The notes under the pieces were generated by a model. It had not been told where the DNA came from. It did not search any database and was given only the letters and a program-made list of their open reading frames with translations. A stretch of DNA of 64,000 nucleotides, from positions 28,044,045 to 28,108,044 of the forward strand of contig CM018052.1 in the NCBI GenBank assembly GCA_008638375.1, written 5' to 3'. The position numbers were made by a program, and so were the translations under genes. The stretch is from Nyssa sinensis. Its lineage: Eukaryota > Streptophyta > Magnoliopsida > Cornales > Nyssaceae. Below are positions 9,697 through 22,600 of this stretch, piece after piece; position 1 is the stretch's first letter, and every line of letters begins with the position of its first letter.

Positions 9697-12167
9697 TGAA
9701 GGAAAAATGGGAGTGTCTCGGGTGAGAAGAAAAGAGAAGAAAAGAAAAGAAGCAGAAGGTGAGAGAGAGAAACAGGGTTCTGAGAAAGAGAGTGGAGGCT
9801 GGGTTAAGCTCGGAGCAAGAAGGTGGAAGAGGGCACGGCTAGAGAGAGAAACGGCCGAAGGTTCGGGTAAGTGGGTCACTTCTGTTTCAAATTTTTTTAG
9901 AGCATTTCAGTTGATTTAAATTATAGAACCTTTTAGAGCATAATGTAGGGATTAATTTGCAAAAAGAATGAGAAGAAATGGTTGAGAAATGAGAGAGAAA
10001 CTGGGAGTTGCAGGTCGGGGATAATATTCGGGTTTCATGTTCTTTTGGCTTAAAAACGTTGGTTTGGCCTTATGGAAGTGTTGCTGGATAGTGTGGAAAA
10101 CCATTAGAGATTGGTGGGAGTTGAAACCATCGAAAACCAAGCTTAAAATCGTGAAAACACAGCTGGCCGGAATCTGGGTTTGGGGTGGCCGGAGCTACGG
10201 TTCTGGTCATTTCGAAGGGTTCCGAGTGATGAAAGGGAAAACCAACTCGGGGTACGTAATCCCCTAGGAAAACCGAAGAAAACCGTATTAAAAAGTCGAA
10301 GAAATCTCGCCGGAAAAGGGTCGCCGGCGCCGGAGAAGGCGCCGGAACCCTACCGCTGCTTCGCCGGAGAATCGGGGAAGAAGGTGGGGTGTCGGGTCGG
10401 GTCTCGGGTCGGATCCGGGTCTGGTTCGGGCGGGTACGGGTTGCCCCTGCCACGTGTCAACCATTGTTTTAAATTAAATGAATTTGAACCTTTTTAAAAT
10501 TTAAACCTTTAGATTTGAACCTTTTGAATTTGAACCTTAACCTGAACTTTCAGAAATTACGAATTGACCCCCCAACTGTTAGAAATTACACTTTGACCCA
10601 CCTGATTAAATTATTAATAAAATATTAATTAAATTAATTAATTAATTATTTAATTAAATTAATTTAATTAATTAAATATTCAAAAACATCCCGGAGTCCA
10701 AATGAGACAAGTCATTAGTGTATTTTGACTATCTCGACTATTCCGAGACCAATGGTGAGGTCCGTTTTACGAGACGGGGTCCCAAAAAATAAAATACCCG
10801 TGGTAACCCTTAAAATTACCAAAATGCCCCTAGATTGAAACACAGTCAAACGAACTCCGAATTAGGTAAACAAATAGTGGAATTTTATTATCTCGAACAT
10901 TTCGGACTCAACCGTGGAGTCCGATTTGTGAAAAGAGGTCACGAAATGTAAGGACACATGTAAAGTGCAAAATGACTGTTTTGCCCTTTTGAACCCCGGT
11001 GTCCGAATTGAGTTCTACGAAAACCTAGACTTACTTTCTTAAACGTTCTAAAACCAATGGCAGAGTTTAATTTAGCAGAATAGAAACCTATGAATTTAAA
11101 GACATAAAATTTGATGAATAGCATACATTCAAACAACAATGGACTGAATTGTAATTCCTACTTTTAGGGACACTGACAGGACAGGAGGAGGCGATCTGAT
11201 CTCTTACATTTTCATCCGTCTGTTCAGTTACATATAGTTCACGATCTTCTAGGGTTGATACCAACCCATCAGGTATGGTGTTTTGCTAGTGTTAGAAATG
11301 AAGTTAAGTTAGGAATATTTGTGAATGACTGAATGTCGTATGTGTTTATCTGTAATGTGTTTACCGTTTATTTGGAATTGGTTGTTCACATGCTTACATG
11401 TTACTTGTACCTTATGAATATTTAGTGAATGGTGAATGTGACTCACGACAGGTGTATATGTTGATTTTACGAGATATGATTGCATGTGGAAATCAGTTAG
11501 GTGATTTATATATTATTGTCTCGAGCATGCTATATTGTGGAAACCATGTATCATTGAGATTGCATTGGCATATTGGCATATGATGAATCCTTTGAGAACA
11601 TGGCGTGGGTAAGCACGTGGTGCTTTGCATTATGAGGGTGTAGATCCTGTGGTGAAAAACCCAAAATTGGCCATTGCATTGGTACTCCGTAGCCATCGGG
11701 GAGTACCCGTAAACGAGACATGGGTGTGGCATAGAGTTGTGCATGGGTGTGTCACGCATACTATTCATATATACTACTGCGATGCTTGAATGTCATCTAG
11801 AAATAAATGTACACTTTGCACATGCCACGCCTTAGCTTTATTTCTGGCATTAGCATTTCATCATACCAGCAGTTGTGCTGACCCATTCGTGGGCAACATT
11901 TTCAGATGAGGATCCTCCAGTTACTTGAGACTTAGTGATGCCCTGAGAGGGCGAAGCACGTGATGTATTTGTGACCCATGAGACTTGTATTTTGTTATGT
12001 AAGGGCTTAAGCCCGAATGACTGATGAACAATGTATTCGATATTACTTTATGTATGGATGATGATGGACGCATGTTTAGTGAATTTAATTACTTTTGTCC
12101 TTTTATTTATTTTACTTTCTGTCTCGTTACTCGCGCCCCAGGTTCGTGGGAAATTCGGGGCGTGACA

Positions 12168-12660
12168 GACTAGCTTTTGATTGCATCTTTGGCTCAAAAT
12201 CACGAGCTCGAGTAATGTAACTCAAGCTTGAACTACAAAATGTGAAGAAAGGGAATCTATTCATCTCAAATTACCTTCAAAAGATTAAAACCATTGTTGA
12301 TAGTCTAGTTGCTGCTGCCCATCTCGTTCTTGAACTTGATCTTATTCTTTGTACCCTTGGTAGATTACCTTATGAATATGATTCATTCATCATTTTTGTT
12401 ACAACCAGAACTGATGACATTTCCATAGAAGACCTTTAATGCAATGCTTCTCAATCAAGAAATTCAGCTCACCTAATACACCGATGATTCCTTCACATCT
12501 GAACTTTAGGTCAATGTTGCCAACAAAACTCCTCACTTTAATGGCCGTGGAAGGGGACATGGCCATGGAAGTGGACATGGACGAGGAACAATCTGGTACA
12601 CCTTCTTTCATTACTTGTCAACTTTGCAATCTTGCAAATCATCGTGCTTCACAATACTGG
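12168..12660 (+). pseudogene. copia 1 gag, middle part with degenerate zinc knuckle
   Basis: It lies exactly between the two solo LTRs. The reading runs SRARVM, stop, LKLELQNVKKGN, then FISNYLQKIKTIVDSL, the typical gag core. Downstream CQLCNLANHRASQYW matches the CCHC knuckle but the last Cys is missing. A frameshift falls near 12440. Both edges carry target duplications of the inserted LTRs. Confidence 0.8.
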
Positions 12661-15400
12661 TGTCACGCCCCAAATTCCAACGAACCCGAGGCGTGAGTAA
12701 CGAGACAAAAGAAATAAAGAAATAAAATAATATCGAAATGAAAGATAACAATGACATTCTCATACATTCCGTACACAGTTCTAACACATACATAAAGTCT
12801 GGTCCGTTGGTTCACAACATTCAAAATGAAATACAGTCTCGGGCTTATGCCCTTACATAATATCACAAGCGCCCATTGGGCCCAATATAATCCTCAATCA
12901 GACCATCTCTATATCCCGCACAGCTGGAACATCATCTGAAATGTTTGCCCCCACTAAAGGGGTCAGCTCAACATGCTGGTACAATATAATGCTAATGCAA
13001 GAAACAAAACTAAGGTCGTGGCATGTGCGAGTGTACAGTTATTTCTATATGGCATTCTATATCATGATGACAGTATATAGACAGTATACAGTATATGAGC
13101 AATATGCATGACACACCCATGCAACTCTATGCCACCCATGTCTCATGATACGGTCATTCTCCGCTGGCATGAGTACCGCCACTTATGTCTCGCTTCACGG
13201 TCCGGAATCCGTCAGGCTCGCAAGTACCTAATGGCCGATTTTGGGTTTTTCACCACAGGATCTGCACCCTCATAATGCAAAGCACCAAGTGCTTACCCAC
13301 GCCATGCCCAAGGAATCACACCATGCCAATATGCTCTAATCTCATCATGTCATAATACAATCCCAATGATACATTTCAGTCATACATAAAATATGCTTTC
13401 AAGTGTACAATTCATAACATCGACAGTTCTTCAAGCAGATAATTCACACACCACGTTAATACATGCGATATACTCATAATCATCATTCAACTAAACAAGA
13501 TAGCACATAGCACGTAAACATGTGAACACTCGGGCAAACATGTGAACAATTTACACAGCAAAGCAAGTATTCCTAATCTCAATTCTATTTCTTACTTAGC
13601 ACAATATATCGTACCTGGTAATCGATCTCAAACCGGAAAGGTATACTCGCAGTCAAGTGAAACCACCGTAAGAACACTGAAGGTCAGGTCACCTTCTCTT
13701 TGCCTTTCCGTGTCCCTAAAATTCATAACATGAAACTCAGTTTACTCGTCACTTGAATTACGCTATTCATCAAATTTTACGTCTTTATCTTATAAGCTTC
13801 TACTTTGCTAAATTAAACTCTACTGTTGAATCCGGGACGTTGAAGAAAATAAGTTTAGGCTTTCGTAGAATTCAATTTGGGCATCTGGGTCAAAAAGGGC
13901 AAAACAGTCATTTTGCACTTTACACGGGTCCTTACATTTCGTGACCTCTTTTCACAAATCGGACTCCACGGTTGAGTCCGGAATGTTCTAGATAATAAAA
14001 TTCCACTATTTGTTTACCTAATTCGGAATTCGTTTGATTGTATTTCAATTCAGGGGTATTTTGGTAATTTTACACATTGCTACGTGTCTTTTATTTTTCG
14101 GGACCCCGTCTCGTAAAACGGACCTCACCATTGGTCTCAGAATGGCCGAGATAGTCAAAATACACTAATGACTTGTCCCATTTGGACTCCGGAATTTATT
14201 TGAATATTTAATTAATTAAATTAATTTAATTAAATAATTAATTAATTAATTTAATTAATATTTTATTAATATTTTAATCAGGTGGGTCAAAGTGTGATTT
14301 CTAACAGTTGGGGGGGTCAATTCGTAATTTCTGAAAGTTCAGGTCAAGGTTCAAATTCAAAAGGTTCAAATTCCAAAAGGTTCAAATTTCAAAAAGGTCC
14401 AAATTAAAACTAGTTTAATTTGTTATTCTAAATTAGGTTAACCAAACAGGGCTTATCCAGAACAGGGATAGGATATCCCTGTTCCTATTTTAAATTTAAA
14501 AGCTTTTAATTTCTTATCTCCGTAACCAAACGCCCCAATTGGTTTTTAATTTAAAACCAGTGGGCGACACGTGGCAGGGGCGGGTCAGCCCAAGCCCGAC
14601 CCGACCCGACCCGAACCGACCCGACCCGGACCCGTACAGTCGCCATCTCCCCCCCGTTTTTCCGGTAGGGTTCCGGCAGCCTCCGGTCATCTTCTCCGGC
14701 GACGTCGCCGGAATTTCAGGAAAATCAAGTTTTCAAACTTGATTTTCTTGGTGTTTTTGATGCCCCTTTCAATCCCAAACTATTCTAAAACACTTTTGGA
14801 ACCCTTTAACATCATTTTGAAGCTCTTAATCACAATGAAAAATCAGATTTCCCCCCCCATGGCCGTGACCTGCACATCCATTTTTCTCCCTCATTTCTCA
14901 ACCATTTTGGTTGATTCTTGTCCCTAAATTCTCCATATTTTATGCTCTATAAGTTCCAACAATTAAATCCAAGCAATAGGCTACAAAACAAGTTGGAAAA
15001 TTGAGAGATTTTCTAGAGAGAGAAAGCTTACGGTTATGGGTTTCCAACCCTGTGATGGTGCTCCTCTCCTCTTGCTTTGCCTCTGTTCTCCCCTTTGGCC
15101 TCCTTAGCTTCCTTCTTTCTGCTTCTCTTTCAAAAACCAGAGCACACACCTCTCTCTCTCTCTTTCCTTTCACTTTCTCTCTCTACACTTCTCTCTCTCT
15201 CTCTCTAAAATCCCACGACAGATCTGTTCTCCTCCACCCTCTTCACTCACTTATACACATCTATACATGCAAACCACACTCACACACTTCCAACAACTCT
15301 CTTACACACACCATGCCTCCCCTTGCTTGTTTGAGTGTATCACACTCAAACTCACACACACACACACAACCGGGTACACACACACACCTCACACAACCTG

Positions 15401-15432
<32 letters not shown>

Positions 15433-15618
15433 TTACATTTAAACATACACTCATTTTGTACACATATACACACACAATTTAATTTAAATTATATGTATAT
15501 ATATATATACACATATATACATACATCATCTTAATAATACTAATAATAATAATAATAAAAAAAAATAATAATAACAACTTGAAAATTTTATTAAAAAAAA
15601 ATTTTTCAGGTTGTTACA
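12661..15618 (-). mobile_element. Solo gypsy LTR 2 (2,958 bp), minus orientation
   Basis: On the plus strand it starts TGTCACGCCCC and ends GGTTGTTACA, the reverse complement of the first solo LTR's ends. It is flanked by a perfect 5-bp duplication ACTGG (12656-12660 and 15619-15623). Much of it mirrors 9223-12167: for example CGTAAAACGGACCTCACCATTGG near 14114 answers GTCCGTTTTACGAGACGG near 10760. It has no internal coding region. Confidence 0.85.
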
Positions 15619-18600
15619 ACTGGTATCGATTTGATCTTTCCTACGATAATAAGAAGTCCACAACACCATCGTATTTTACTACCTTTACAGAACATTTCTC
15701 TAATCCAACTTGGTACCCCGATTCAGGTTCTACCAATCACTTGATTGTGATCTCAAGAACATGTACATTCATTCTGAGTATCATGGGCCTGATACAGTTA
15801 AAGTTGGTAATGGAACAGGTTTGCCTATTCTTCATATTGGTTTTTCTTCACTCTGAACTCCATATAAATCTCTATCCCTTCATAAAATCCTTCACATCCC
15901 ATCTATCACTTATAACTTGCATCCAGTTTCTCAATTCACACGTGATAATAATGTTTTATTTGGATTTCACCCCAATTTTTGTGTTGTTAAGGATTTACAG
16001 ACAGTGTAGGAAATCTTATAGGGACCTAATAAAGGAGGCCTATATTGCTTGGAGCATGCTAGTAGCCCTACGTATTCATCTTCGTATCATTCTGCCTTCA
16101 TTGGTACAAGATCTTCTTTGGACATCTAGCATCGACGACTTGGCCATCCTATGATGCGCACTATTTATCAAATTGTCTCTAATAACTTTTTACCTCTTAT
16201 TAATAAAGAAGTAGTCTTTTTGTTCTTTTTGTCCTTTAGGAAAAAGTCATAAGTTATCTTTTTCTTATAGTATTACTGTTTACAAAGTCCCATTGTGACT
16301 TGTTGTTAGTGATATTTGGGAACCATCTTCTGCTATTTCTAATACTCAGTTTTGGTATGATATTCATTTTACTAATTTTTTAGTCGTTATATTTGAATTT
16401 TTTCACTTAAATTGAAATATGATGCTTTACAAGCTTTTCTTATTTTTAAATCAAAGTTTGAAAATGTTCACAAAATTAAGAGATTTCAAAGTGATGGTGG
16501 TGATGAATTTCAAAAGTTTAAATTGATATTACAATCTTGTGTCATTAAACATTATATATCTTGTCCACACACACAAGAACAAAATGGATTTGCTGAAAGA
16601 CGTCATCGTCATATTGTAGAAACTAGTCTCATATTCATGGTCATTGCCTCTATCCCATTGGGATGACGCCTTTTCCACTGCTATCTATTTTTTCAATAGA
16701 CTTCCCATTTTGGTTCTTAAAAACTAAAGTCCACACGAATTCTTTTTTCACACAAAACTTGATTAAACATATCTAAAAATTTTTGGTTGTGAATGTTTTC
16801 CTCATCTTCATGCTTATAATGCTAACAAACTTGTATATCGATTACTACCATGTGTGCTGCTTAGCTAGCTACAACGTTGCTCACAAGGGATATAAATGTC
16901 TTCATTTCCCCACAGGTCGCATTTATATTTCCCTTAATGTAATTTTTAATGAAGAAAAATTTCCCTTTCAACACCATTCAAAACCATCACCACCATCTCA
17001 ACCTGTACCACCACACTCACTCATTTTAACTAGCTATCTTCTCCCCCCATCAAAACTTCCTATCCTTTTACCCACTCCACCTTAACCCCCAAATTCACCC
17101 ACTTTTCCAATTCCTCCCATTACATCTCATTCACTCCTTCCTCATTCTCGACCTTTAACTCTTTCACCTGACCCATCACTTCCCTTTTCTCCTCAGTTAC
17201 CTGCACCACCACTCAACCCTTCTACTAACCTACCCAAATCACCTCCATCCTTTGATAAATTTTCAAACCCAAAACCTTCACCGCCATTTAACATCCTATT
17301 CCAAACACTTTTTCTGAACCTACACTTTTTACCACTACCAACAAAGATTCGAATTGGAGAAATGCAGTGGTCGAGGAAATGAATGCATTATAGGCAAATA
17401 ATACTTAGTCTTTGGTTCCTCCTTTCCCTGATCAAAATGTTGTGGGTTGTAAGTGGGTTTTTCGTCTTAAAAAAAAAAGCTGATAGCATGATTAAAAGGT
17501 AAAAATCTCGCCTTGTAGCCAAAGGATTCCATCAAAAGGAAGATGTTAATTATGATGAAACATTTAGTCGTGCTATCAAAACATATACTATTCATACTAT
17601 TATTTCTCTTGCAGTATCACAGGGTAGACACCTTTATCAACTAGATGTTCAAAATGCATTCCTCTATGGAACACTTAATAAAGAAGATTACATGCAACAA
17701 CCTTCTGGTTTCACTAATCCAAATGTTCCTCATTATGTGTGTCACTTGCACAAGTCACTTTATGGACTTAAACAAGCCTCGCGTGCCTGGTACACCAAGC
17801 TTCATACCTTTCTCAATTAACAAGGTTTTATTCGATCCAAATCAGATACATCTCTCTTCATCAAGAAGACATCTACTGCCATTTTCTAAATACTTATTTA
17901 TGTAGACGACATTATCATAACTAGCACATCTTATAGTCTTATTCAAGACATGGTTAATTCTCTTCACATAGCCTTTTCAATCAAAGATCTTGGCTCTTTA
18001 CATTATTTCTTGGGAATTAAGGCCACTAGGAGTCCTCATAGCTTATTTTTATCTCAACACAAATACAATATTGATTTGTTTTAAAAGGCCAAAATGGATT
18101 AAGCCAAACCATGTCGATCTACAGTGGCAAATAATCTTAAATTTTTGAAACAAATTGGTGATCCAATCTTAGATGTCACTTTATATCGAACTACATTGGG
18201 TGCTCTTCAGTATATCACACTTATAAGACCCGACATCAGTTTCTCTGTCAACAATGTGTGTCAATTTATGCAACAACCAACTGATGATCATTGGACAGTT
18301 GTTAAAAGGACCTTACATTACTTGAAGTTCACCATTAACTATGGTTTACTACTATAACCCTCCACCAACCTTACACTTTAAGCCTTTATTGATGCCGATT
18401 GGACTGGCTGTATTGATGATCGTCGTTCTCAAAGTGGCCACGGTATTTTCATGGGTCCAAATCTTATTTCTTGGAGTTTCAAAAGCAATTCACTGTTTCT
18501 AAGTCGAGTACCAAATTTCAATATCGTGGAATTGCCCATACAACTGCTAAAATATTATGGATCCAATCTCTTTTCAAAGAATTACATGTTCCTTTTCATC

Positions 18601-18840
18601 GGCCTCCCACCTTATGGTGTGATAATCTTGGTGCTATATATCTCTCTGTTGATCTTGTCATTCATGCAAGAATAAAGCATATTGAGAATGATTTCTATTT
18701 TGTTTGTTAGAAAGCTACCAACAAAGTAATTGGCATTCGATTCATCTCTTCCTAAGATCAAACTGTTGATATACTGGCTAAACCACTTAGCAATAATTGC
18801 TTCACTCATTTTCAGAACAAGCTTACCGTCAATATTTAGA
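15619..18840 (+). pseudogene. copia 1 pol (protease, integrase, RT, RNase H)
   Basis: Resumes after solo LTR 2. Protease active-site block WYPDSGSTNHL is at 15708-15740. Integrase remnants include HRLGHP near 16135 and QNGFAERRHRHIVE at 16580-16620. RT has GCKWVF near 17450, LDVQNAFLYG at 17643-17675, SLYGLKQASRAWY near 17755-17793 and the catalytic YVDDIII near 17900. RNase H-like [17 protein letters not shown] and HIENDFYFV lie at 18495-18705. Stops and frameshifts are frequent (for example near 17390, 17817, 17888, 18084 and 18356), so no protein can be made. Confidence 0.88.
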
Positions 18841-18960
18841 CTGGATCACTAAGGGTTAGATCTTATGATGATAAAGGTTGAATATAAGAAAAAAAAATCT
18901 ATAGTTTAGACTCCTATCATTGAAGAATTAGTGATTTAGGTAGCCACTATAGTAGAGACA

Positions 18961-19157
18961 GGGAATGGCTTTGATACCATGTTAGAATAAAGAGGAAAGA
19001 GAGAGGAGAGACTCGAGAGTGAAACTCTATAATGTATACCTAGATATCTCCTTTCTATAGGAAGAGTAATAGTGTAAAGAAGAAAATAAAGTATAGTAAT
19101 AATACAATAGTACATCAGCAATACAATAGTACACTAAAGTACTATGTACTATGTACA
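18961..19157 (-). mobile_element. Fragment of another copia LTR with primer-binding site, minus strand
   Basis: On the minus strand the sequence ending TTATTCTAACA is followed by TGGTATCAAAGCC at 18967-18985, the usual LTR end plus initiator-Met-tRNA primer site. The LTR part is about 160 bp with short TAC/ATAGTA repeats. No body follows, since the copia 1 tail adjoins. It sits at the junction with the YUCCA-like copy 2 intron. Confidence 0.55.
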
Positions 19158-20049
19158 TTTAACACTGTATGATGACCTTGATAATATTCATTATAGATTC
19201 CATTGAAACATAAAATACTCAAATCAATGGTTGTCACATGGATGTTATGGCCACATAGAATAATATCTAACTGATTGATAAAACTTTTCAATTTACTGAT
19301 CTTTGTACTTTCTGTAGTAGCTTCTTCCTTAAAGTTATATAATTCATTTACTAACTTCTTTTCATATATGTAGTAGAAAAACATAGATACTCTTTGTAGC
19401 ATGAAGAAAAACTAGAGATATGGGCACACACACACACACACACACATATAGAGAGTACCGGGATTCTAATAACAATCGATGCTTTGGCTCCAAAGTTGGA
19501 CAAATCATAAGTAATTTCCAAGCCAGAGTTTCCCTTGCCTACTACTAAAACCTTCTTATCTTTGTACCTTTTGCCCAATTTGTATTCTTTAGAGTGAATA
19601 GTCTCTCCACGAAAGGTACTTAAGCCAGGCAGCGGAGGGATGTAATTTTCTCCAGTAGTGACCATTAAGAAGTTTGAAACGTAGACTTCAATATCGTTTG
19701 ACATTGTATTTTTAGCTTCAATATGCCATTATTTTTTCTTTGGTAAAAAAAAGTTATTCAACACAATGAAAAAATAAGGATTTAACTTCAAATTTGAAAC
19801 ATAATCATCTAAGTATTGAATAAAAGCATCTCTAGTCACTGATTGTGTAGATAGGTGGGGTGAGAATGGTAATGAGCAAAACTCATTCACTAAATCAAGT
19901 GCAACCGATCATAAGTTATTTTTTTGCAAAGAGACACGCAACAATTTTCTTTTTCAAGGACAATATTTGGAATAAAGAATTAAGAGGCATACAGAAGTGG
20001 CTAAGCCTACGAGGCTAGCTCCTATGATCAGTATTGCAACTTCCTCCAT
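19158..20049 (-). pseudogene. YUCCA10-like pseudogene copy 2 (exon 1 and part of intron 1)
   Basis: Exon 1 runs from the ATG at 20049 to the donor at 19459. The first glycine motif is altered (GASLVG instead of GAGPAG), and the middle has frameshifts and stops. The last 80 codons read cleanly: NDIEVYVSNF, FRGETIHSKEYK and GKGNSGLEITYDLSNFGAKAS. Intron 1 sequence similar to the intact gene continues to about 19158, where the copia LTR fragment begins. Exons 2-4 are absent. The 5' flank (20050-20290) is also shared with the intact gene. Confidence 0.85.
19424..19446. repeat. (CA)n microsatellite beside exon 1 of copy 2
   Basis: About 11 CA units just beyond the exon 1 donor, at the same place as in the intact gene. 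Confidence 0.9.
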
Positions 20050-20452
20050 TGAAGATACAAAGCTTGTTTCTTTAACTTCATAGGTTGGACACTCTTTGAG
20101 TTCATTTATAATGGGTTGATGGAGCTAGCTAAATGACAATAGAAATTGTAACGTCTACTCTCACTTTACAAGCGTTCCGTTTCTTACAAATGATGCATGT
20201 TCAACCATCATATGGGGGATCCGTTGTTTTGGAAAGATAAACACTTGGATTATAGTTTTAACCAGCTATATTAACTCAACAAATATTTAATTTTACATTA
20301 CATTTATCCCTCAGTTAAACCTTCTCATGGGACATTACAATTGCTGCATACATAACCTAATGTCCCATTATTTACTTTTTACTATTAGTACTTAAGCATT
20401 GTCATTGGAGAAAAAAAAAATTAACAGGTGTTTGCACATACTACTATATTTA

Positions 20453-20935
20453 CACTATGTTTGGATGGAATGAATTGGAAAGAAAGGGAAGGGAAGGATA
20501 AGGAAGGAGAGCTTATATCATGTTTGTTTTAAAAATTAGGAACGAAAGGAAGAGAAATGGAGGGAAATGGAGGGAGAGCTTAACCCTCATTTTAGTAATT
20601 TTGTTATCCCTCCAAAAGTGGGCGGAAACAGAGGGAAAGGAAAGAAAGATTTAATGAATTTTTAATAATACCAATGTTACTCTTAAAATTATGAAAGCTA
20701 AAATAAAAATGACATCTCTGTCCTAAGACATAATAGTAAAATAATATAAAATCATTTCCTTTCTTTTCTCTCTATTATCATTCCCAAACAAGATAATAGT
20801 CTCTCCTTTCCTTTCCTTTCATTAGTTATCCAAACATAAAAGAGAGATTATTCTCTCCTCTTCTCTCCTTTCCTTTCCCTCATAACTAATACTATCCTTT
20901 CCTTTCCTTTCCCTTCTAGTTATCCAAACGAACTG
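20453..20935. mobile_element. Tourist-like (PIF/Harbinger) MITE
   Basis: The ends are CACTATGTTTGGAT and, at the right in reverse complement, CAGTTCGTTTGGAT. They are flanked by TTA on both sides (20450-20452 and 20936-20938), the 3-bp target typical of PIF/Harbinger. The interior is purine-rich on the left half and pyrimidine-rich on the right half (GGAAAGGA versus TCCTTTCC), so it could form a long hairpin. Internal TTTGGAT-like motifs suggest a nested or rearranged copy. Non-coding. Confidence 0.65.
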
Positions 20936-21089
20936 TTAGTCTCCTTTGACTTCACCATTGTTAATTTCTTCTTGCTTATCATACCATATTGAAAGATAGG
21001 ATTAAAAAAATTATGAGGTCCATTCTTCAAACTAGTCAAAAGAGAAATAATTGTCGAAAACGCCCAAAAAACTAATTTTGTTCCCTAAT

Positions 21090-21350
21090 ATATATATATA
21101 TATATATATTGTATAGAATATAATTAATTAATTTATAATATATTGTATATAATGTATTTATTAAATTATGTGAAAATAAAAAAAAATTTATATTTTGTGA
21201 TTACTTTTCAATAATTTTTGTCAAGTATTCAATTAACAAATTAAGTATACTAAAATTAATGTTTCAAAATCAATTCTCTATAATTTCTTTGGTAACCTCA
21301 TGAAACTACAAATAATCACCCAGAGACAACAATATGCAACATTAAATAAT
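21090..21350. other. AT-rich sequence at the broken end of copy 3
   Basis: A (TA)n run lies at 21090-21110. CTCATGAAACTACAAATAATCACCCAGAGA at 21298-21327 corresponds to the exon 2 start and acceptor of the intact gene (4835-4862), but exon 2 coding sequence does not continue below about 21297. Confidence 0.5.
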
Positions 21351-21354
21351 GATT

Positions 21355-21530
21355 GCAAAGTGCTAGATTTTATGAAGTTTTATCTCAAATTTTTCATTCT
21401 AGATATTGTGGCACTACATTATTAGGTCACATCAATTATATGATTTGATAAACAACTAATAATGTAATGTTGCATTATTTGAGATACAAAGTTTTGGATG
21501 AAAACTTAGAAGTCTACCATTATTGATAGA
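21355..21530. mobile_element. Palindromic AT-rich MITE, copy E
   Basis: AGTGCTAGATTTTATGAAG at the left and AACTTAGAAGTCTACCATT at the right are rough inverted partners with the family's CATTATTTGAGATA motif inside. It lies inside the former intron 1 of YUCCA-like copy 3. Confidence 0.45.
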
Positions 21531-22554
21531 TATATTTTATTTTTGGACATTTTATTTGGATGTTTAAACTTTTAATTTGTTGACATTAATCCATGGTATG
21601 AATTTTAAAATTCTAACTCTAGGTAATACTATAACGATATAAAAATTAAATTTAGCCGAAAAAATTAATACCATATACAAAGTTTTCTTCTATATAAAAT
21701 AAGCAAGAGGCACATATATTGAATGTTTGTTATTAACTATATTAAAGTTTTATGTGGGTGTGGGATCCACCTGTTATTTTCTTTGTTTTTTTATTTTTAT
21801 TTTTATTTTTATTTCTAAAGCTTTTTCAAAAATGACCTAGTTCTCATAAAATTGGTCATCTTGAACATGTGCCCTATTAATATTGTTGGTTACATTTTTT
21901 TTTTTGAAAGAAGTGATGAGGTATTAAAACATACGAATTACAATCAATCAATTGAACTCTCTAACATACTAGAACCAAGAGCTAACCAACATAAACAACC
22001 TTACACAAATCTAAAATAGGAATCTCTCAAATATGTGTCTTGGAAAATAACCCAACGCAGTCTATGGCTAGGAAGCATGATCTCCCATTTTGGAGGAAGC
22101 ATGAGTGACCAACTAGGGCTAGCTAGTTGGTTGTTGGGTACTTAATGACATATGAAAATCGTCCGAATTTATAAGACCTGATTTTTGAGCACAATATGAC
22201 TAATCTTAAGCTTGAATCGATCGGAAAAAGTAAAAATTTTAAAAAATAAGAACTATGTTTAAGTCCAAGGATCAAGTGTCTATAGCTCTTTAGCACTCTA
22301 CACTATACAATTATTTGAAAATTTCTCTCCATGATTAATCTAAAGGAAATTAATATAACAAGAAATTGGATGTTATGGTGAAATTGGATAATTGATCAAT
22401 CTAATAACATAACTTGGTAATTAACAAAAAAATTATGTCATTTTCCTCATAGTTATGTAATTTATCAATGAAGTTCTTGTATGAAATCTATGTAGCATAC
22501 AACAAAGCTAGAGGTATGTTTGCACATACACACACATAGGTATATATATATATT

Positions 22555-22600
22555 AAAGAGATAGATAGAGAGAGAGAGAGATAGAGAGAGAGAGAAATGG
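22555..22600. repeat. (GA)n tract beside exon 1 of copy 3
   Basis: GA/TAGA repeats (CT/CTAT on the gene strand) followed outward by a short TA run and a CA run. It is the counterpart of the microsatellites beside the other two exon 1 donors. Confidence 0.85.

Larger units (their letters stand above)
9223..12167 (+). mobile_element. Solo gypsy LTR 1 (2,945 bp), plus orientation
   Basis: It starts TGTTATAACATG and ends GGGGCGTGACA, so it has the TG...CA ends of an LTR. It is flanked by a perfect 5-bp duplication GACTA (9218-9222 and 12168-12172). Removing it with one duplication rejoins the copia gag. No gag, pol, primer-binding site or second LTR lies inside, so it is a solo LTR. Its interior holds (TA)n and (GA)n microsatellites, a GGGTCGGGT-rich stretch near 10390 and an AT-rich TTAATTAATT palindrome near 10640. 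It is the same family as 12661-15618. Confidence 0.85.
8600..18840 (+). mobile_element. Decayed Ty1/copia retrotransposon 1, plus strand
   Basis: The order is LTR-like sequence (about 8600-8838), primer-binding-like TGGTATTGGAGCC (8840-8852), gag, protease, integrase, reverse transcriptase and RNase H, which is the copia order. The gag is split by two solo LTRs (9223-12167 and 12661-15618). Many stops and frameshifts make it non-functional. The 5' LTR start and the 3' LTR are not clearly delimited. Just past the RNase H end lies a piece of a different LTR in opposite orientation. Confidence 0.85.

Noticed and set aside
9596..9919. 107-codon R/E-rich frame
   Set aside because: Low-complexity product of the GA microsatellite in solo LTR 1.
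10070..10497. GC-rich overlapping frames on both strands, including one with RPNQTRIRPETRPDT
   Set aside because: They come from the GGGTCGGGT-rich stretch in the solo LTR and are mirrored at 14539-14742. They are not host genes.
15001..15534. 177-codon frame, the longest in its region
   Set aside because: It reads through CT, CA and TA simple repeats of solo LTR 2 on the antisense side of the LTR. No domain.
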